A stretch of DNA of 64,000 nucleotides from Natrinema hispanicum. GTDB taxonomy: Archaea > Halobacteriota > Halobacteria > Halobacteriales > Natrialbaceae. The translations under genes were made by a program, and so were the position numbers. The stretch covers positions 930,001 through 994,000 of the forward strand of contig NZ_SHMP01000003.1 in NCBI RefSeq assembly GCF_004217335.1, given 5' to 3'. Shown here in pieces: positions 46,278 through 55,503 of the stretch. How positions within the stretch are numbered: the first letter of the stretch is position 1; each line of letters starts with the position of its first letter. The notes beneath the pieces are model-generated. The model was not told the DNA's origin. It ran no database searches and worked only from the letters and a program-made list of their open reading frames with translations.

Positions 46278-47447
46278 ATGCTGGATTTCGTACAGCTCGA
46301 GGCCGACCTGGGGCAAGAAGAGCGACTCATCCGCGAGACGGCGCGTGAGTTCGTCACAGACCACGTGCGGCCCGATATCGGCGAGCATTTCGAGACCGGG
46401 ACGTTCCCGACGCAACTCATCCCGAAGATGGGCGAACTGGGGTTTTACGCGCCGAACCTCGAGGGCTATGGCTCGCCGAACGTCTCGGAGACCGCCTACG
46501 GGCTGGTGATGCAGGAACTCGAGGCTGGGGATTCCGGAATCCGCTCGATGGCGTCGGTTCAGGGTGCGCTCGTCATGTATCCCATTCACGCCTACGGCAG
46601 CGAGGCCCAGAAAGAGGAGTGGCTGCCGGCGCTGGGTGAGGGCGAGGCAGTCGGTTGTTTCGGGCTGACGGAACCCGAACACGGCTCGAACCCATCGGCG
46701 ATGGAGACCCACGCGGAGCGCGCCCCCAACGGCGACGGCTACGTTCTGAACGGGTCGAAGACGTGGATCACGAACGCGCCGATCGCCGACATCGCCGTCG
46801 TCTGGGCGCGCGATCGGTCGGCTACTGACGACCCCGTCCGCGGGTTCCTCGTCGAAACCGACCGCGACGGTGTCACGACGTCCGAAATCGACGGCAAGCT
46901 CTCGATGCGCGCGTCGATCACCGGTGAGATCGGATTGAACGACGTCTCCGTCCCCGAGGAGAACGTCTTACCCGGCGTCTCCGGGATGAAGGGACCGCTG
47001 TCTTGTCTCACGCAGGCCCGGTATGGCATCGCCTGGGGTGCCGTCGGCGCGGCACGGGACTGTTTCGAGGCGGCCCGCGACTATGCCACCGAGCGCGAGC
47101 AGTTCGGCGGTCCGATCGGCCGGTTTCAGCTCCAACAGGGAAAGCTCGCGGAGATGGCCACCCAGATTACGCTCGGCCAGTTGCTTGCCTACCGTCTGGC
47201 TGAGCTCAAAGAACGCGGCGAGTTGCGCCCCCAGCACGTCTCGATGGCCAAGCGCAACAACGTCCGCATGGCCCGCGAACAGTCACGCGTCGCCCGCGAA
47301 ATGCTTGGTGGCAACGGTATCACGACCGACTACTCGCCCATGCGCCACCTCGCGAACCTCGAGACGGTTTACACCTACGAGGGGACTCACGACATTCACA
47401 CGCTGATCCTCGGTGAAGACCTGACTGGGCTGCAAGCGTACCAGTAG
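46278..47447 (+). CDS. Acyl-CoA dehydrogenase, glutaryl-CoA dehydrogenase-like
   Basis: This 389-residue flavoprotein oxidises an acyl-CoA to the enoyl-CoA and passes electrons to ETF. Family elements are CFGLTEPEHGSNPSAMET near 131-148, WITNAPIADIAVVWA, the FAD-contact region ARYGIAWGAVGAARDCFEAA, and QLLAYRLAEL. Catalytic Glu368 is in the C-terminal YEGTHDIHTLILGEDLTG, the signature closest to glutaryl-CoA dehydrogenases. The start MLDFVQLEADLGQEERLIRE fits the family; an in-frame ATG 33 nt upstream is less likely. Glutaryl-CoA specificity is inferred from similarity. Confidence 0.9.
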   Translation: MLDFVQLEADLGQEERLIRETAREFVTDHVRPDIGEHFETGTFPTQLIPKMGELGFYAPNLEGYGSPNVSETAYGLVMQELEAGDSGIRSMASVQGALVMYPIHAYGSEAQKEEWLPALGEGEAVGCFGLTEPEHGSNPSAMETHAERAPNGDGYVLNGSKTWITNAPIADIAVVWARDRSATDDPVRGFLVETDRDGVTTSEIDGKLSMRASITGEIGLNDVSVPEENVLPGVSGMKGPLSCLTQARYGIAWGAVGAARDCFEAARDYATEREQFGGPIGRFQLQQGKLAEMATQITLGQLLAYRLAELKERGELRPQHVSMAKRNNVRMAREQSRVAREMLGGNGITTDYSPMRHLANLETVYTYEGTHDIHTLILGEDLTGLQAYQ

Positions 47448-47732
47448 CCCGCGTCGACAGCCGTGCTGAGAATGGCTCTCTCTGCCCTTTTCGGACCAAC
47501 AACGTCGTTTTGCTCGCGTTGTGCGAGCCGTTACTGCTGGTGTTCCCCTCGTATCGCTCGACAGGTCCGATCCAGCGTCCTGACAGCGGACGAGGGCCTC
47601 GAATGCGCTCGTCCGTTCTCCTTCCTGCCAACGACTCGAAATAATCGCAGTAGCTCGAGAACGTGCTCGTCGCAACTGATAGGAGCCTCGTCACAAACGT
47701 CAAGCTCTCGAGTTTGCTCGTCGGAAAACCAG

Positions 47733-47806
47733 TGGGCCAACTCGGATTTGAACCGAGAGCCTCCACCTTATCAGAGTGGCGCTCAACCTGATTGAGCTAT
47801 TGGCCC
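47733..47806 (-). tRNA. tRNA-Ile (GAT)
   Basis: A 74-nt cloverleaf lies on the minus strand. Acceptor GGGCCAA pairs with TTGGCCC, discriminator A. The anticodon loop CTGATAA in CCACT/GGTGG gives GAT. The T arm is CTCGGTTCAAATCCGAG. The gap of about 285 bp between the acyl-CoA dehydrogenase and this gene holds nothing else recognisable. Confidence 0.95.
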
Positions 47807-47882
47807 GCGTCGCCTGCTTCGCACTCGGTAGTTGCTCGGTGGGACGTTTAAACGTTTCTTTCTGGAAGCCCCGTGCGAACCG

Positions 47883-48470
47883 CTACCGGGCAAAGGGGTC
47901 GTCGTCTCGGTCGTCAGTGTGCTCGTCACCGAAATCGATCGTATACGAGTCCTCGCTGTCGTCGCCGTCGACGGTATAGTCGTCGTCGCCGAGGTCGTAG
48001 GTTCCGCCAGCAGTCGAGTCAGTTCGTCCTTGCGCCGTCTCTTGGTCGGGAAAACCGAACGTCCAGACCTTCCCACTGGCGAATCCACCGGTCTTCTTGT
48101 CCGCGTACGGCACGATCACGAAGCGTTTGAGCGCCGCGCGGATCGGAATCCGTGTCACTGGCACGGCCAGCAGGAAGCCGATGGCGTCGGTCACCAGTCC
48201 CGGCGTCAGCAGGAACGCACCGGCGGCGATCAGCAAGCCGCCGTCGAGCAGTTCGTTGGTCGGCGGCTCGCCACGCACCATCGAGCGTTGCATCTTCCGG
48301 AGCGTTCGCCGCCCTTCGGCTCGCACGAGGAGCATACCCACCAGGCCCGTCAGGACCACCAGCAGCACCATCCCGACCCAGTTGAGGAAGCCAAACTGAG
48401 TGACGATCACCGCGAGTAACACGGCGTCGAGAAACGGGATGAGCAACAGCGCGAAGATCCACCAAGGCAT
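47883..48470 (-). CDS. FxsA family membrane protein
   Basis: This 195-residue protein has the FxsA domain in its first 130 residues. It has three to four transmembrane helices, starting MPWWIFALLLIPFLDAVLL, and the conserved GGLLIAAGAFLLTPGLVTDAIGFLL near 77-101. The C-terminal 65 residues form an acidic, disordered cytosolic tail with repeated Asp (DLGDDDYTVDGDDSEDSY). FxsA in E. coli is linked to phage exclusion when overproduced; its molecular function remains unknown. Confidence 0.88.
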   Translation of the reverse strand: MPWWIFALLLIPFLDAVLLAVIVTQFGFLNWVGMVLLVVLTGLVGMLLVRAEGRRTLRKMQRSMVRGEPPTNELLDGGLLIAAGAFLLTPGLVTDAIGFLLAVPVTRIPIRAALKRFVIVPYADKKTGGFASGKVWTFGFPDQETAQGRTDSTAGGTYDLGDDDYTVDGDDSEDSYTIDFGDEHTDDRDDDPFAR

Positions 48471-48620
48471 ACCACACTCTAGCCGCCGAAGGGTGAAAGT
48501 CCTTTACTCTCGTCACAGCAGCGCCCGGCTCGAGGCGCGATCGGACACGCCGACGCAAACGCACATGTCGGGAGCGAAAGCGAACGAAGGGCTTACCCCG
48601 GCGACTCGCCTCGCTCCGAT

Positions 48621-50261
48621 ATGGACGATCCAACGCGCGTCGAGTGGCGCGAGTGGGGCCAAGCGGCCTTCGATGAGGCGGCAGCGGCCGATATCCCTGT
48701 GTTGCTCTCGCTGACTGCGACGTGGTGTGATCACTGCCACGAGATGGATGCTGAAACCTACGCGGAGCCTCGCATCGCGGCCAACATCAACGATAGTTTC
48801 GTGCCTATCCGGGTCGATGTCGACCGGCAGCCGCGCGTCCGCGACCGATACAACATGGGCGGGTTTCCCTCGACGGTCTTTCTCGCACCCAACGGCGAGG
48901 TCCTGACGGGGGCGGGCTATCTCGGCCCCGACGGGATGCGCCAGGTCTTAGATAGCGTTCGGACGATGTGGCAGACCAAAGGCAGCGGCGCGGCACGCGT
49001 TCCGCGGCCGCTGCGAGAGGATAACCCGCCAGCAGGCGAACTGACGCCGGAGATCGAACAGGCCATGCTGGGTCAGTTGTCGGAAACGTACGACGAGACC
49101 GCCGGCGGCTGGGGCCAGGAGCCGAAGTTCCCACTACCGGACGCCCTCGAGTTCGCGCTCAAACGCGACCGGGAGATGGCGCTGCGGTCGTACGACGCCG
49201 TCAGCGCGAACCTGTTAGACGAGTACGAAGGCGGTTTTTACCGGTTTGCGACCGACCGCGACTGGTCGGGGCTGCAACACGAAAAACTCCTCGATTCCAA
49301 CGGCGCGCTGGTGCGTGCGTTCGCAAACGCCTATCTTCTCACGGGCAAAGACGAATACCGCGAGCCTGCCGAGCGCACGATCGACTATCTGACCGCAACG
49401 CTCTGGAACGGTGATGCCGACGCCTTCGCGAACAGTCAGGCACCTGGCGAGGACGATGCTCACAGCCTCGACGCGACCGACCGAGCGAGCGCCGACGAGC
49501 CACCGGTCGACGACGGCGTCTTCGCCGGCCCGAACGCGCTCGCGATCGAGGGCCTGCTGATCTACTATGCGTACACCGACGACGAGCGCGCCCGCCGATA
49601 CGCCGAACGCGCACTCGCGACTCTCCGCGAGGACCTGCTCGTCGACGGCGTCGTTACCCACTCCCTCGAGAACGCGGCGAGCGACGACGGACCCACGTGT
49701 CTCCTCACGAATCAGGCCCGTGCGCTGGGTGCACTGACGACGGCTGCGAGCACGATCGATCCGTCCATCCTCGCGGACGCAACGGCGGTCGCCGACGCGA
49801 CGATCGACCGCTTGTACGACGAGGACTCGTTCCTCGACGGCCCTGCCGAAGGCGTCGGCCTACTCGACCGATCCCTGCGACCGCTCGACGCGAACGTTGC
49901 GTTCGCCGACGGGCTGCTCGAGCTGGCCGTCCTCAGCGGCGACGATCGCTACCGCGAACTTGCCCGCGAGACGCTCGAGGCTTTTGCAGGGGCCAGCGAC
50001 CGCTTTGGCGTCCAGATCGCACGCTACGCGACCGCAGCCGCCCGGCTGCTCGAGGGGCCGCTCGTGCTCCGCGTCGCCGCCGACACCGGCTCGGATCTGC
50101 ATCGGGCGGCACTCCGACTCGCAGACCACGAGAAGGTGGTCGTTCCCGACGCCGACGGGCTCGAGGCTGGAACGGCACGGGTCGAACGGGGCGACCGTGT
50201 GTCTGAACCTGCCGAAACCCCAGCAGCGTTGAGCGAGCGCGTCCAGACGATCCTCGACTGA
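48621..50261 (+). CDS. DUF255 thioredoxin-domain protein (YyaL/SPATA20-like)
   Basis: This 546-residue protein has a thioredoxin-like domain in residues 1-115 with the redox pair Cys36/Cys39 in TWCDHCHEMD. A helical (alpha/alpha)6-type domain follows, similar to sugar epimerases (GGWGQEPKFPLPDALEF near 155-171, YDEYEGGFYRFATDRDW, HEKLLDSNGALVRAFANAYLL). It is shorter than many family members (600-700 residues). Function is unknown; a redox or sugar-processing role has been proposed for the family. Its stop TGA forms the edge of the palindromic repeat at 50261. Confidence 0.88.
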   Translation: MDDPTRVEWREWGQAAFDEAAAADIPVLLSLTATWCDHCHEMDAETYAEPRIAANINDSFVPIRVDVDRQPRVRDRYNMGGFPSTVFLAPNGEVLTGAGYLGPDGMRQVLDSVRTMWQTKGSGAARVPRPLREDNPPAGELTPEIEQAMLGQLSETYDETAGGWGQEPKFPLPDALEFALKRDREMALRSYDAVSANLLDEYEGGFYRFATDRDWSGLQHEKLLDSNGALVRAFANAYLLTGKDEYREPAERTIDYLTATLWNGDADAFANSQAPGEDDAHSLDATDRASADEPPVDDGVFAGPNALAIEGLLIYYAYTDDERARRYAERALATLREDLLVDGVVTHSLENAASDDGPTCLLTNQARALGALTTAASTIDPSILADATAVADATIDRLYDEDSFLDGPAEGVGLLDRSLRPLDANVAFADGLLELAVLSGDDRYRELARETLEAFAGASDRFGVQIARYATAAARLLEGPLVLRVAADTGSDLHRAALRLADHEKVVVPDADGLEAGTARVERGDRVSEPAETPAALSERVQTILD

Positions 50262-50341
50262 TAGGGCTGCGACCACTGTGTACCGGCGCACCCGAATGAC
50301 GGGTCGCGGGTGCGCCGGAACTGACCGGGAGGAGTCCGTAT
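50261..50341. repeat. Dispersed ~80-bp palindromic element, variant copy
   Basis: An 81-bp palindrome, ATAGGGCTGCGACCACTGTG ... GGGAGGAGTCCGTAT, has central arms CCGGCGCACCCG / CGGGTGCGCCGG. The centre differs from the TGCAACC type but is fully compensated. GACTGA at its left edge is the end of the DUF255 gene. Confidence 0.78.
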
Positions 50342-50442
50342 GAGACCGTCTTTGACAGCCAGTTTGGCTCATCTCGATCGGTGTTGTCATCTGTTTAAAA
50401 CTATCCTAGCGTTTATGCCGTTTCGGTAGGTTCGTGTTTGAT

Positions 50443-51246
50443 ATGGCCACTCTTAGAGATCTCGGGCTTTCCGAGTACGAAGCGCGGGCTTATCGATCAC
50501 TGCTCACGACAGGTCCCACAACGGCAAAGGAGTTGTCGCGAGCCAGCGACGTGCCGATGGGACGGATCTACGACGTGCTCAATAGCATCGAACAGTACAA
50601 TCTGGTCCGCAGCCAGACCGCCAGCCGGCCGAAGAAATACGTCGCTGTCGAGCCCGCGACCGCGCTCGATCGCCTCCTCGAAGACAAGAAACGCGAACTC
50701 GAGGAAGAGGCCGAACAGTACGAGTCGATCGTCGACGACCTCTCCGACGAACTCGACGCAGCCGAGCCGGTCGACGAACAGTTCTGGACCGCTGCCGTCG
50801 GTCCCGAGGAGACGCGCGATCTCCTCTTAGAGCGGCTCGCGGCGGCCGACAACGACATCGTGATGGTGTCGGCACATCCCTCCCCACAGTGGAACATCGA
50901 GGCCGTCAGCGAAGCGGTCAACGCACAACTCGAGGACGCACTCGATAGGGGTGTCTCGATCGATCTCCTGATGACCCGCGACATGGTCGCCTCCCTCTCC
51001 GAAGCGGTCGGCCGTCGTTACCGGGAAACCTTACAGCAACGGACGGCGTTCAACGTCCGGACCCACGACGATCTCACGGGCTCGTTTAACATCATCGACG
51101 GCGTCGAGGTCTGCATTCAGGTGCCGAACCCGCTGTCCTCGGGCGAGCCCTTCGGGATGATCGACCTCAAGGATCCGGAGTTCGCTGCGAACGTCCACGA
51201 GGAGTTCGTTCCGCGGTGGGAAGCGGCGGAGCCCCTCGAGTTCTAG
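50443..51246 (+). CDS. TrmB-family transcriptional regulator
   Basis: This 267-residue protein has an N-terminal winged helix (about 1-75) with [40 protein letters not shown], the TrmB signature. A short coiled coil (about 85-105, [20 protein letters not shown]) and a C-terminal PLD-like effector domain ([10 protein letters not shown] near 144-153) follow. TrmB-type proteins control sugar and central metabolism genes. An ATG at 50443 is used rather than the GTG three codons earlier because the family starts with [10 protein letters not shown]. It meets mptA tail to tail with a 4-nt overlap. The regulated gene is not obvious. Confidence 0.88.
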   Translation: MATLRDLGLSEYEARAYRSLLTTGPTTAKELSRASDVPMGRIYDVLNSIEQYNLVRSQTASRPKKYVAVEPATALDRLLEDKKRELEEEAEQYESIVDDLSDELDAAEPVDEQFWTAAVGPEETRDLLLERLAAADNDIVMVSAHPSPQWNIEAVSEAVNAQLEDALDRGVSIDLLMTRDMVASLSEAVGRRYRETLQQRTAFNVRTHDDLTGSFNIIDGVEVCIQVPNPLSSGEPFGMIDLKDPEFAANVHEEFVPRWEAAEPLEF

Positions 51247-52169
51247 TCGCTGATCTCCTCGCGGAGCGTCCCCAGATCGACGACGCGCTCGGCGTGGGCG
51301 TTGTGCTGGTGGATCGACTCGTCGTTGGACTGGGCCATCGTGATCACCGCGTCGTCTGGCAGGTGATCGAACTCGTCGACGACGCCTTCCGCCATCGCAC
51401 GCACGCAGTCCTCGACGAACTTCGCGTCGGCGTGGGCCGCGTAGGTCATGTGATCCTCGTCGGGTCGCTTCGCGAGGTTGTAGATCCGCGCGCTCATCGA
51501 GTCCCGCGCGATGTCGATGACGTCATTGAGATCGACTTCGGGGTCACCACCGGCCTCGACGGTCAGCGTGGCGTGGCCACGCTGGGAGTGGCCCGGCTGT
51601 GGCACTTCCTCCAAGAATTCGGTGATCGTCTCTTCTTCGACACCCAGGTCCTCGAGCGTCTGTTTCGCGCGGGCGGCGGACATCCCCTGTGAGCAGGGAC
51701 AGACGGTCATGCCGGTGACCTGTGCGCCGATCTCCTCGCGGGTGCCCTCTTCGGTCGCCGTCGCCGAGGCCACGATATCGACCATGTGTTGGGTCTCGCG
51801 GTCGCTTGCTGGCGTCTGCTCGCGGCGCATGAATTCGGCTTCCATCGAGACCTCCGTTCGGGAGGTGTAGTCGTGTTTCTCGAGCAGCCGTTCGGCGGCC
51901 TCACCGCAGACTTCCTCAACCCCGTAGGCCTCCTCGCGGGTCGCGTCCTCCAGGATTTCGTCGATGACCTCCATGTTGCGGCTCATGTCCGCACCCTTGC
52001 GCCAGCCGGGGAGGTCGACGAAGACCTCGAACTCGGCGGTGAGGACGATCGGCCGTTTGTCCTCGCGGGCGATTTTAACGAGCTTGTCGACGCCGGTGAC
52101 ACCGACCTGGCTCAGACCGACGGTCACGTCGGGCGATGTCGCCTGCACGTCCGGCAACTGATGACTCAT
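51243..52169 (-). CDS. mptA: GTP cyclohydrolase MptA (Fe2+-dependent, GTP cyclohydrolase IV)
   Basis: This 308-residue enzyme converts GTP to the cyclic phosphate form of dihydroneopterin, the first step of archaeal pterin (tetrahydromethanopterin/folate) biosynthesis. Conserved features are [15 protein letters not shown] near 20-34, [23 protein letters not shown] near 40-62, [16 protein letters not shown] near 149-164 (metal-binding Cys) and [13 protein letters not shown] near 190-202. The start MSHQLPDV is conserved in haloarchaea; another Met lies 9 nt upstream. No other pterin gene is adjacent. Confidence 0.94.
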   Translation of the reverse strand: MSHQLPDVQATSPDVTVGLSQVGVTGVDKLVKIAREDKRPIVLTAEFEVFVDLPGWRKGADMSRNMEVIDEILEDATREEAYGVEEVCGEAAERLLEKHDYTSRTEVSMEAEFMRREQTPASDRETQHMVDIVASATATEEGTREEIGAQVTGMTVCPCSQGMSAARAKQTLEDLGVEEETITEFLEEVPQPGHSQRGHATLTVEAGGDPEVDLNDVIDIARDSMSARIYNLAKRPDEDHMTYAAHADAKFVEDCVRAMAEGVVDEFDHLPDDAVITMAQSNDESIHQHNAHAERVVDLGTLREEISD

Positions 52170-52258
52170 TGACCGCATTCAGGGCAGCGGCCGATTCAAG
52201 CTTTCGGAACCGGGAGTATTACACTGGGGCGTCTCGGTACTGGCTCGAGCCATCGGTT

Positions 52259-52318
52259 CTTTAAGTGCCTCTGGTCACAAAGTAGAGCTATGACGGGAGA
52301 TCGTCGCTTCTCGAATTC
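52259..52318 (+). repeat. TTTAAGT...GGTCACAA box, copy 2
   Basis: TCTTTAAGTGCCTCTGGTCAC-AAAGTAGAGCTATGACGGGAG closely matches copy 1 at 17861, including the ATG 27 nt downstream of the TTTAAGT centre, here opening a 22-codon frame. This is the first of three boxes in a row. Confidence 0.65.
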
Positions 52319-52390
52319 TCAGATCGCCGAGCGACAGGTGTCTCCGTGTCTCGAGTAGCGGAGAACGAGTCAGGTTCGGCGCTCGTCTTC

Positions 52391-52450
52391 CTTTAAGTGC
52401 TTCTGGTCACAAGGTGAAGATACGACGGGAAGACGGCCGTTCTCCTGACT
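52391..52450 (+). repeat. TTTAAGT...GGTCACAA box, copy 3
   Basis: CTTTAAGTGCTTCTGGTCAC and AAGGTGAAGATACGACGGGA, followed by agacggCCGTTCTC, match copy 1. The position of ATG is ACG here, so no leaderless frame starts. Confidence 0.65.
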
Positions 52451-52520
52451 GTTGGTTCGGTAGTGACGAGTGTCGTTTCGTTCACACGGTCGTCATCGTG
52501 ACGTGTCTACTCTGCTGGTT

Positions 52521-52580
52521 CTTTAAGTAGTTCTGGTCACAAGGTGAAGCTACGAAGGGCATTCGGCACCCGGTCTTCTC
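52521..52580 (+). repeat. TTTAAGT...GGTCACAA box, copy 4
   Basis: CTTTAAGTAGTTCTGGTCAC and AAGGTGAAGCTACGAAGGGC. It is nearest to the nucleotidyltransferase ATG at 52608. If it is the promoter, the mRNA has a leader of about 55-60 nt beginning near GCTACGAAGGG. Confidence 0.65.
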
Positions 52581-52607
52581 TCGTCTTCCGCGTCTCGAGC
52601 CACAGCT

Positions 52608-53528
52608 ATGGCCGCTGTCCCCGACCACGTCTACGAGACCGTCGCTGACCACTTGACGACCATCGAACGCGAACACGACGTTGCGGTCCCGCTGGCGGTC
52701 GCTCGCGGGAGCCACGCCTGGGGTGGGGCGAGCCCAGACAGCGACTACGACGTCGGCTTCGTCTTCGTGTCGACCGATCTGCGTCGGTACGCACACCTCG
52801 AGCGTCCACCCGAGACCATCGTCGAAGATCGCGGTGCGTTCGAGTACCAGGGCTGGGACGTGCGGACGTTCGCGCAGTTGCTCGCCGACTCGAACGAGGG
52901 TGCGATCGATCTGCTGCGCAGTCCGATCAGCTACCACCGTGCGTACGATCCCGACGAACTCGCCGCCTACATCGAACGGACGTACAATCCGATCGACCTC
53001 TATCATACGTGGCGCGGGATCGCGACGAGTAACTACCGCAAGTACATCTCGCATCACTTGGTCCGCAGTGATGACGAACTCTTTCCGATCGTCGAGGCAG
53101 ACGACGAGACGTACCTCGTCGAGACCGACGACGGCACGATGACGGTGTCGGCCGACGACGAGCGCTTTCAGGAGACACAAACGAAGCCAACAGTCAAGCG
53201 AAACCTGACGATCTACCGCGCGGCCATGGCCGCCCGCTATCTCAAAGCGACCGGCGAGCGCGGCACACACGATCTGCCGGCGCTCGCATTCGAGACGTTC
53301 CTCCGCGAGCAGGCACCTGCGGTCTTCGATCGCAAGCGGATCGAGTGTGCCCGCGAGTTGCTCGAGCGAAAACGGGCCGGCGAGGGCGACGCCACGATCG
53401 GTGATGCTGTCGGCCGCGCGTTTGCACACCCACCGAAACGGATCGATCCCGACGTGCATGCACGGGACGGTCCCGATCCCACGCGGCTGGATGGGTTCGT
53501 CGACGAGGTGATCGACGCGGTCCAGTAG
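52608..53528 (+). CDS. Predicted nucleotidyltransferase (COG3541/YcgL-like, RlaP type)
   Basis: This 306-residue protein has a Pol-beta-type nucleotidyltransferase core. GS at 34-35 (ARGSHAWGGAS) is followed by the metal-binding pair Asp46 and Asp48 in DSDYDVGF. Downstream are WDVRTFAQLLADSNEGAIDLLRSP near 84-107 and the helical family segment YHTWRGIATSNYRKYI near 126-141. Relatives in RNA-repair operons are called RlaP; the natural substrate is unknown. No ligase gene is next to it. It is framed by repeat boxes, three before and one after. Confidence 0.85.
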   Translation: MAAVPDHVYETVADHLTTIEREHDVAVPLAVARGSHAWGGASPDSDYDVGFVFVSTDLRRYAHLERPPETIVEDRGAFEYQGWDVRTFAQLLADSNEGAIDLLRSPISYHRAYDPDELAAYIERTYNPIDLYHTWRGIATSNYRKYISHHLVRSDDELFPIVEADDETYLVETDDGTMTVSADDERFQETQTKPTVKRNLTIYRAAMAARYLKATGERGTHDLPALAFETFLREQAPAVFDRKRIECARELLERKRAGEGDATIGDAVGRAFAHPPKRIDPDVHARDGPDPTRLDGFVDEVIDAVQ

Positions 53529-53547
53529 TCCGTCGGTCCCGTCCGTT

Positions 53548-53607
53548 CTTTAAGTGCCTCTGGTCACAAGGTGAAGCTACGAAGGGCTTTTCGCGGGCCG
53601 ATCGTCT
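53548..53607 (+). repeat. TTTAAGT...GGTCACAA box, copy 5
   Basis: CTTTAAGTGCCTCTGGTCAC and AAGGTGAAGCTACGAAGGGC are nearly identical to copy 4 over 40 bp. It starts 20 nt after the nucleotidyltransferase stop and lies about 190 nt before the epsilon gene, which has its own TATA-like box. Confidence 0.65.
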
Positions 53608-53703
53608 CGAGACACGAGCCACGGCACCGGTCGTTATCCCCGTTCGGACCCGACCTGTTAGCGATCCTGTCAGTCAAATTGATACGCGAGACGCTCGGAG
53701 CGA

Positions 53704-53713
53704 GCCTTTTTCA
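53704..53713 (+). promoter_or_regulatory. TATA-like box of the epsilon gene
   Basis: CCTTTTTCAC is centred about 29 nt before the ATG at 53738, supporting that start and a leaderless mRNA. Confidence 0.45.
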
Positions 53714-53737
53714 CGCTCCCCATCCGAGCGACAGGTG

Positions 53738-54502
53738 ATGCACGACGACGGTGCCGACCCTGGTCGTCCCCCTGCGGCGGGTGGGACCAGCACGGACGGC
53801 GTCGAGTACGATTCCGATCGTGAGCGACGCCTCGAGACCCGGCCCGGTTCCGGGGCGCTCTCGCGGGCGGAGGTCCAGCGCGATTCGACGGTTCGCCAGT
53901 GGGGCGTCGTCACGCCCAGTGCGACCGTTATCGGCCGCGCCGAGTCTCCCGACGCGGACCTCTCCGAAAGCGTCCGCCGCCTCCACGACGAACAGCACGC
54001 GGCGACGCCGGGCTACAGCGAGCGCGCCCATCGCCTCGATCGGCTCCGAACCACGCAGGCGCTGTGTAACGCCCTCGAGGTGACGCCGTGGCAGCGCGAT
54101 CTCGCACTCGGCGTCATGGACGAGATCGATCTCACCGAGTTCGGCAGCCAACGGGCGATCGAGAAGGTCGCGCTCGTGGTGATCCGTCACGTCGTCGACG
54201 TCGACCGCCAGCAGTACTTCGGACTCGACGATATCGACGCGCAGGCGCTGTCTGCCGACCGTATGGAAGAGTTGTTCGCCCAGTATCGGGCCCACGACAT
54301 CACCGACGAGGAGCCGTTCAAGCGCCTCGCGGCCGAGTACGGACTCGATACGACGAGCCTGAATCGCTTGCGCCGTGTCCTGAAATCGCAACTCGACGAC
54401 GAGCTTCCGGCCTACGGTCGCAACCCCTACCGTGATCCGAACCTGCCTGACGTGACCGACCAAGACACTGCCGACGTAACCGTCTCCGGAACGGAAAGCT
54501 GA
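53738..54502 (+). CDS. rpoeps: DNA-directed RNA polymerase subunit epsilon (haloarchaeal)
   Basis: This 254-residue protein matches the haloarchaeal family named RNA polymerase subunit epsilon. An unstructured N terminus of about 45 residues precedes the conserved part with REWGVVTPSATVIGRAES-like sequence (here RQWGVVTPSATVIGR near 53-67). The helical core follows with LRTTQALCNALEVTPWQRD near 102-120 and DLTEFGSQRAIEKVALVVIRHVVD near 130-153. That core resembles a cyclin-type TFB repeat. Its exact role in transcription is not established. The start is ATG at 53738, where GTG-ATG are adjacent. Confidence 0.8.
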   Translation: MHDDGADPGRPPAAGGTSTDGVEYDSDRERRLETRPGSGALSRAEVQRDSTVRQWGVVTPSATVIGRAESPDADLSESVRRLHDEQHAATPGYSERAHRLDRLRTTQALCNALEVTPWQRDLALGVMDEIDLTEFGSQRAIEKVALVVIRHVVDVDRQQYFGLDDIDAQALSADRMEELFAQYRAHDITDEEPFKRLAAEYGLDTTSLNRLRRVLKSQLDDELPAYGRNPYRDPNLPDVTDQDTADVTVSGTES

Positions 54503-54611
54503 CCTGCCAGTTGCCGGTGAGAGACGCTTCTCTTGTCCCGCCTCGAGTCCGTCGCTGCGTGCCTATCGAACGCGAGTCGGCACCTCGCGTGACTTGCCCG
54601 ATCGGGAGTGA

Positions 54612-55448
54612 CTACTCGAGCTTGTCGAGCCCATCGAGGAAGTTCGCCTGTGGGCCGACGAGCGTGACGGCGTCGTCCGCAAGCGAGATCGAGACCGTCG
54701 CCGGCGGCTCGAGCTGTTGTCGGTTGCGCCCGTCGCTGATCGCGTAGGCGGTGTCGGTGCCGGAGACAGTGAGCGTGAGTTCGCTGTCGGGTTCAACCAC
54801 TAACGGTGGCATCGACTCGGTCGCGGCCATCTGCGTGACGACGAGTACGTCGGCCGACGGATGAACGAGCGGGCCGCCTTCGCTCAGGTTGTAAGCCGTC
54901 GAGCCCGTCGGCGTGGCGACGAGCACGCCGTCGGCGTGGCTCTCGGCATACTGCTGGCCGTCGACGCGGATCTCGATGGTTGCACCACCACCGTGGCCCC
55001 GCCGGGGACCGTGGACGACTACCTCGTTGAGCGCGGGCTCGAGCGTCCACTCCGTGTCGACGCCCGTCGCCTGCAGCCGCGCCAGTTCGCGTCCCTCGAC
55101 GGTGCCCGTCTCCTCGAGGTCGGCGACGAGGTCGGTGACGACAGCGAGTGCGTCGTCGGGGGCGACGGCGTTGAGAAAGCCGACCTCACCCAGGTTGACG
55201 CCGAGAATCGGCGTGGAGCCGACTTCACGGGCGACGAACAGCAGCGTTCCGTCGCCGCCGATACTCACGACGAGATCGCGCCCTGCCATCGCGGCGACCG
55301 GGACGGCGGTCGCATCGACAGCCTCGCCAGTGAGTTCGTCGACGACGACGCGTGCGCCCTCGTGCTCGAGAGTGTCGACGAGGGTCGCGGCGAGTGCCTG
55401 TGCTCGTTCGTTGTTCCGTTGAGCCACGATTCCGACGGCGACGTCCAT
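54612..55448 (-). CDS. nadK: NAD(+) kinase
   Basis: This 278-residue enzyme phosphorylates NAD to NADP. The catalytic motif GGDGT is at residues 64-68 (Asp66) and the substrate loop with NLGEVGFLNAV near 84-94. The beta-rich C-terminal domain contains ALNEVVVHGPRRG and DGVLVATPTGSTAYNLSEGGPLVHP. The length is typical for archaeal/bacterial NadK. It is divergent from a decayed KaiC-type gene at 55504. Confidence 0.93.
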   Translation of the reverse strand: MDVAVGIVAQRNNERAQALAATLVDTLEHEGARVVVDELTGEAVDATAVPVAAMAGRDLVVSIGGDGTLLFVAREVGSTPILGVNLGEVGFLNAVAPDDALAVVTDLVADLEETGTVEGRELARLQATGVDTEWTLEPALNEVVVHGPRRGHGGGATIEIRVDGQQYAESHADGVLVATPTGSTAYNLSEGGPLVHPSADVLVVTQMAATESMPPLVVEPDSELTLTVSGTDTAYAISDGRNRQQLEPPATVSISLADDAVTLVGPQANFLDGLDKLE

Positions 55449-55503
55449 CGTCGGCGGCTTCCCGCCCCGTGGTCAAAAAGCCACGCTTGTCTTGCTGGGC
55501 CCC

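Larger units (their letters stand above)
52170..52607. other. Regulatory spacer with three repeat boxes
   Basis: No protein gene is supported. Three TTTAAGT...GGTCACAA boxes (52259, 52391 and 52521) are spaced about 130 nt apart. The last leads into the nucleotidyltransferase gene, whose ATG follows 86 nt after its TTTAAGT. A 22-codon frame (MTGDRRFSNSQ...) follows the first box. Confidence 0.55.
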
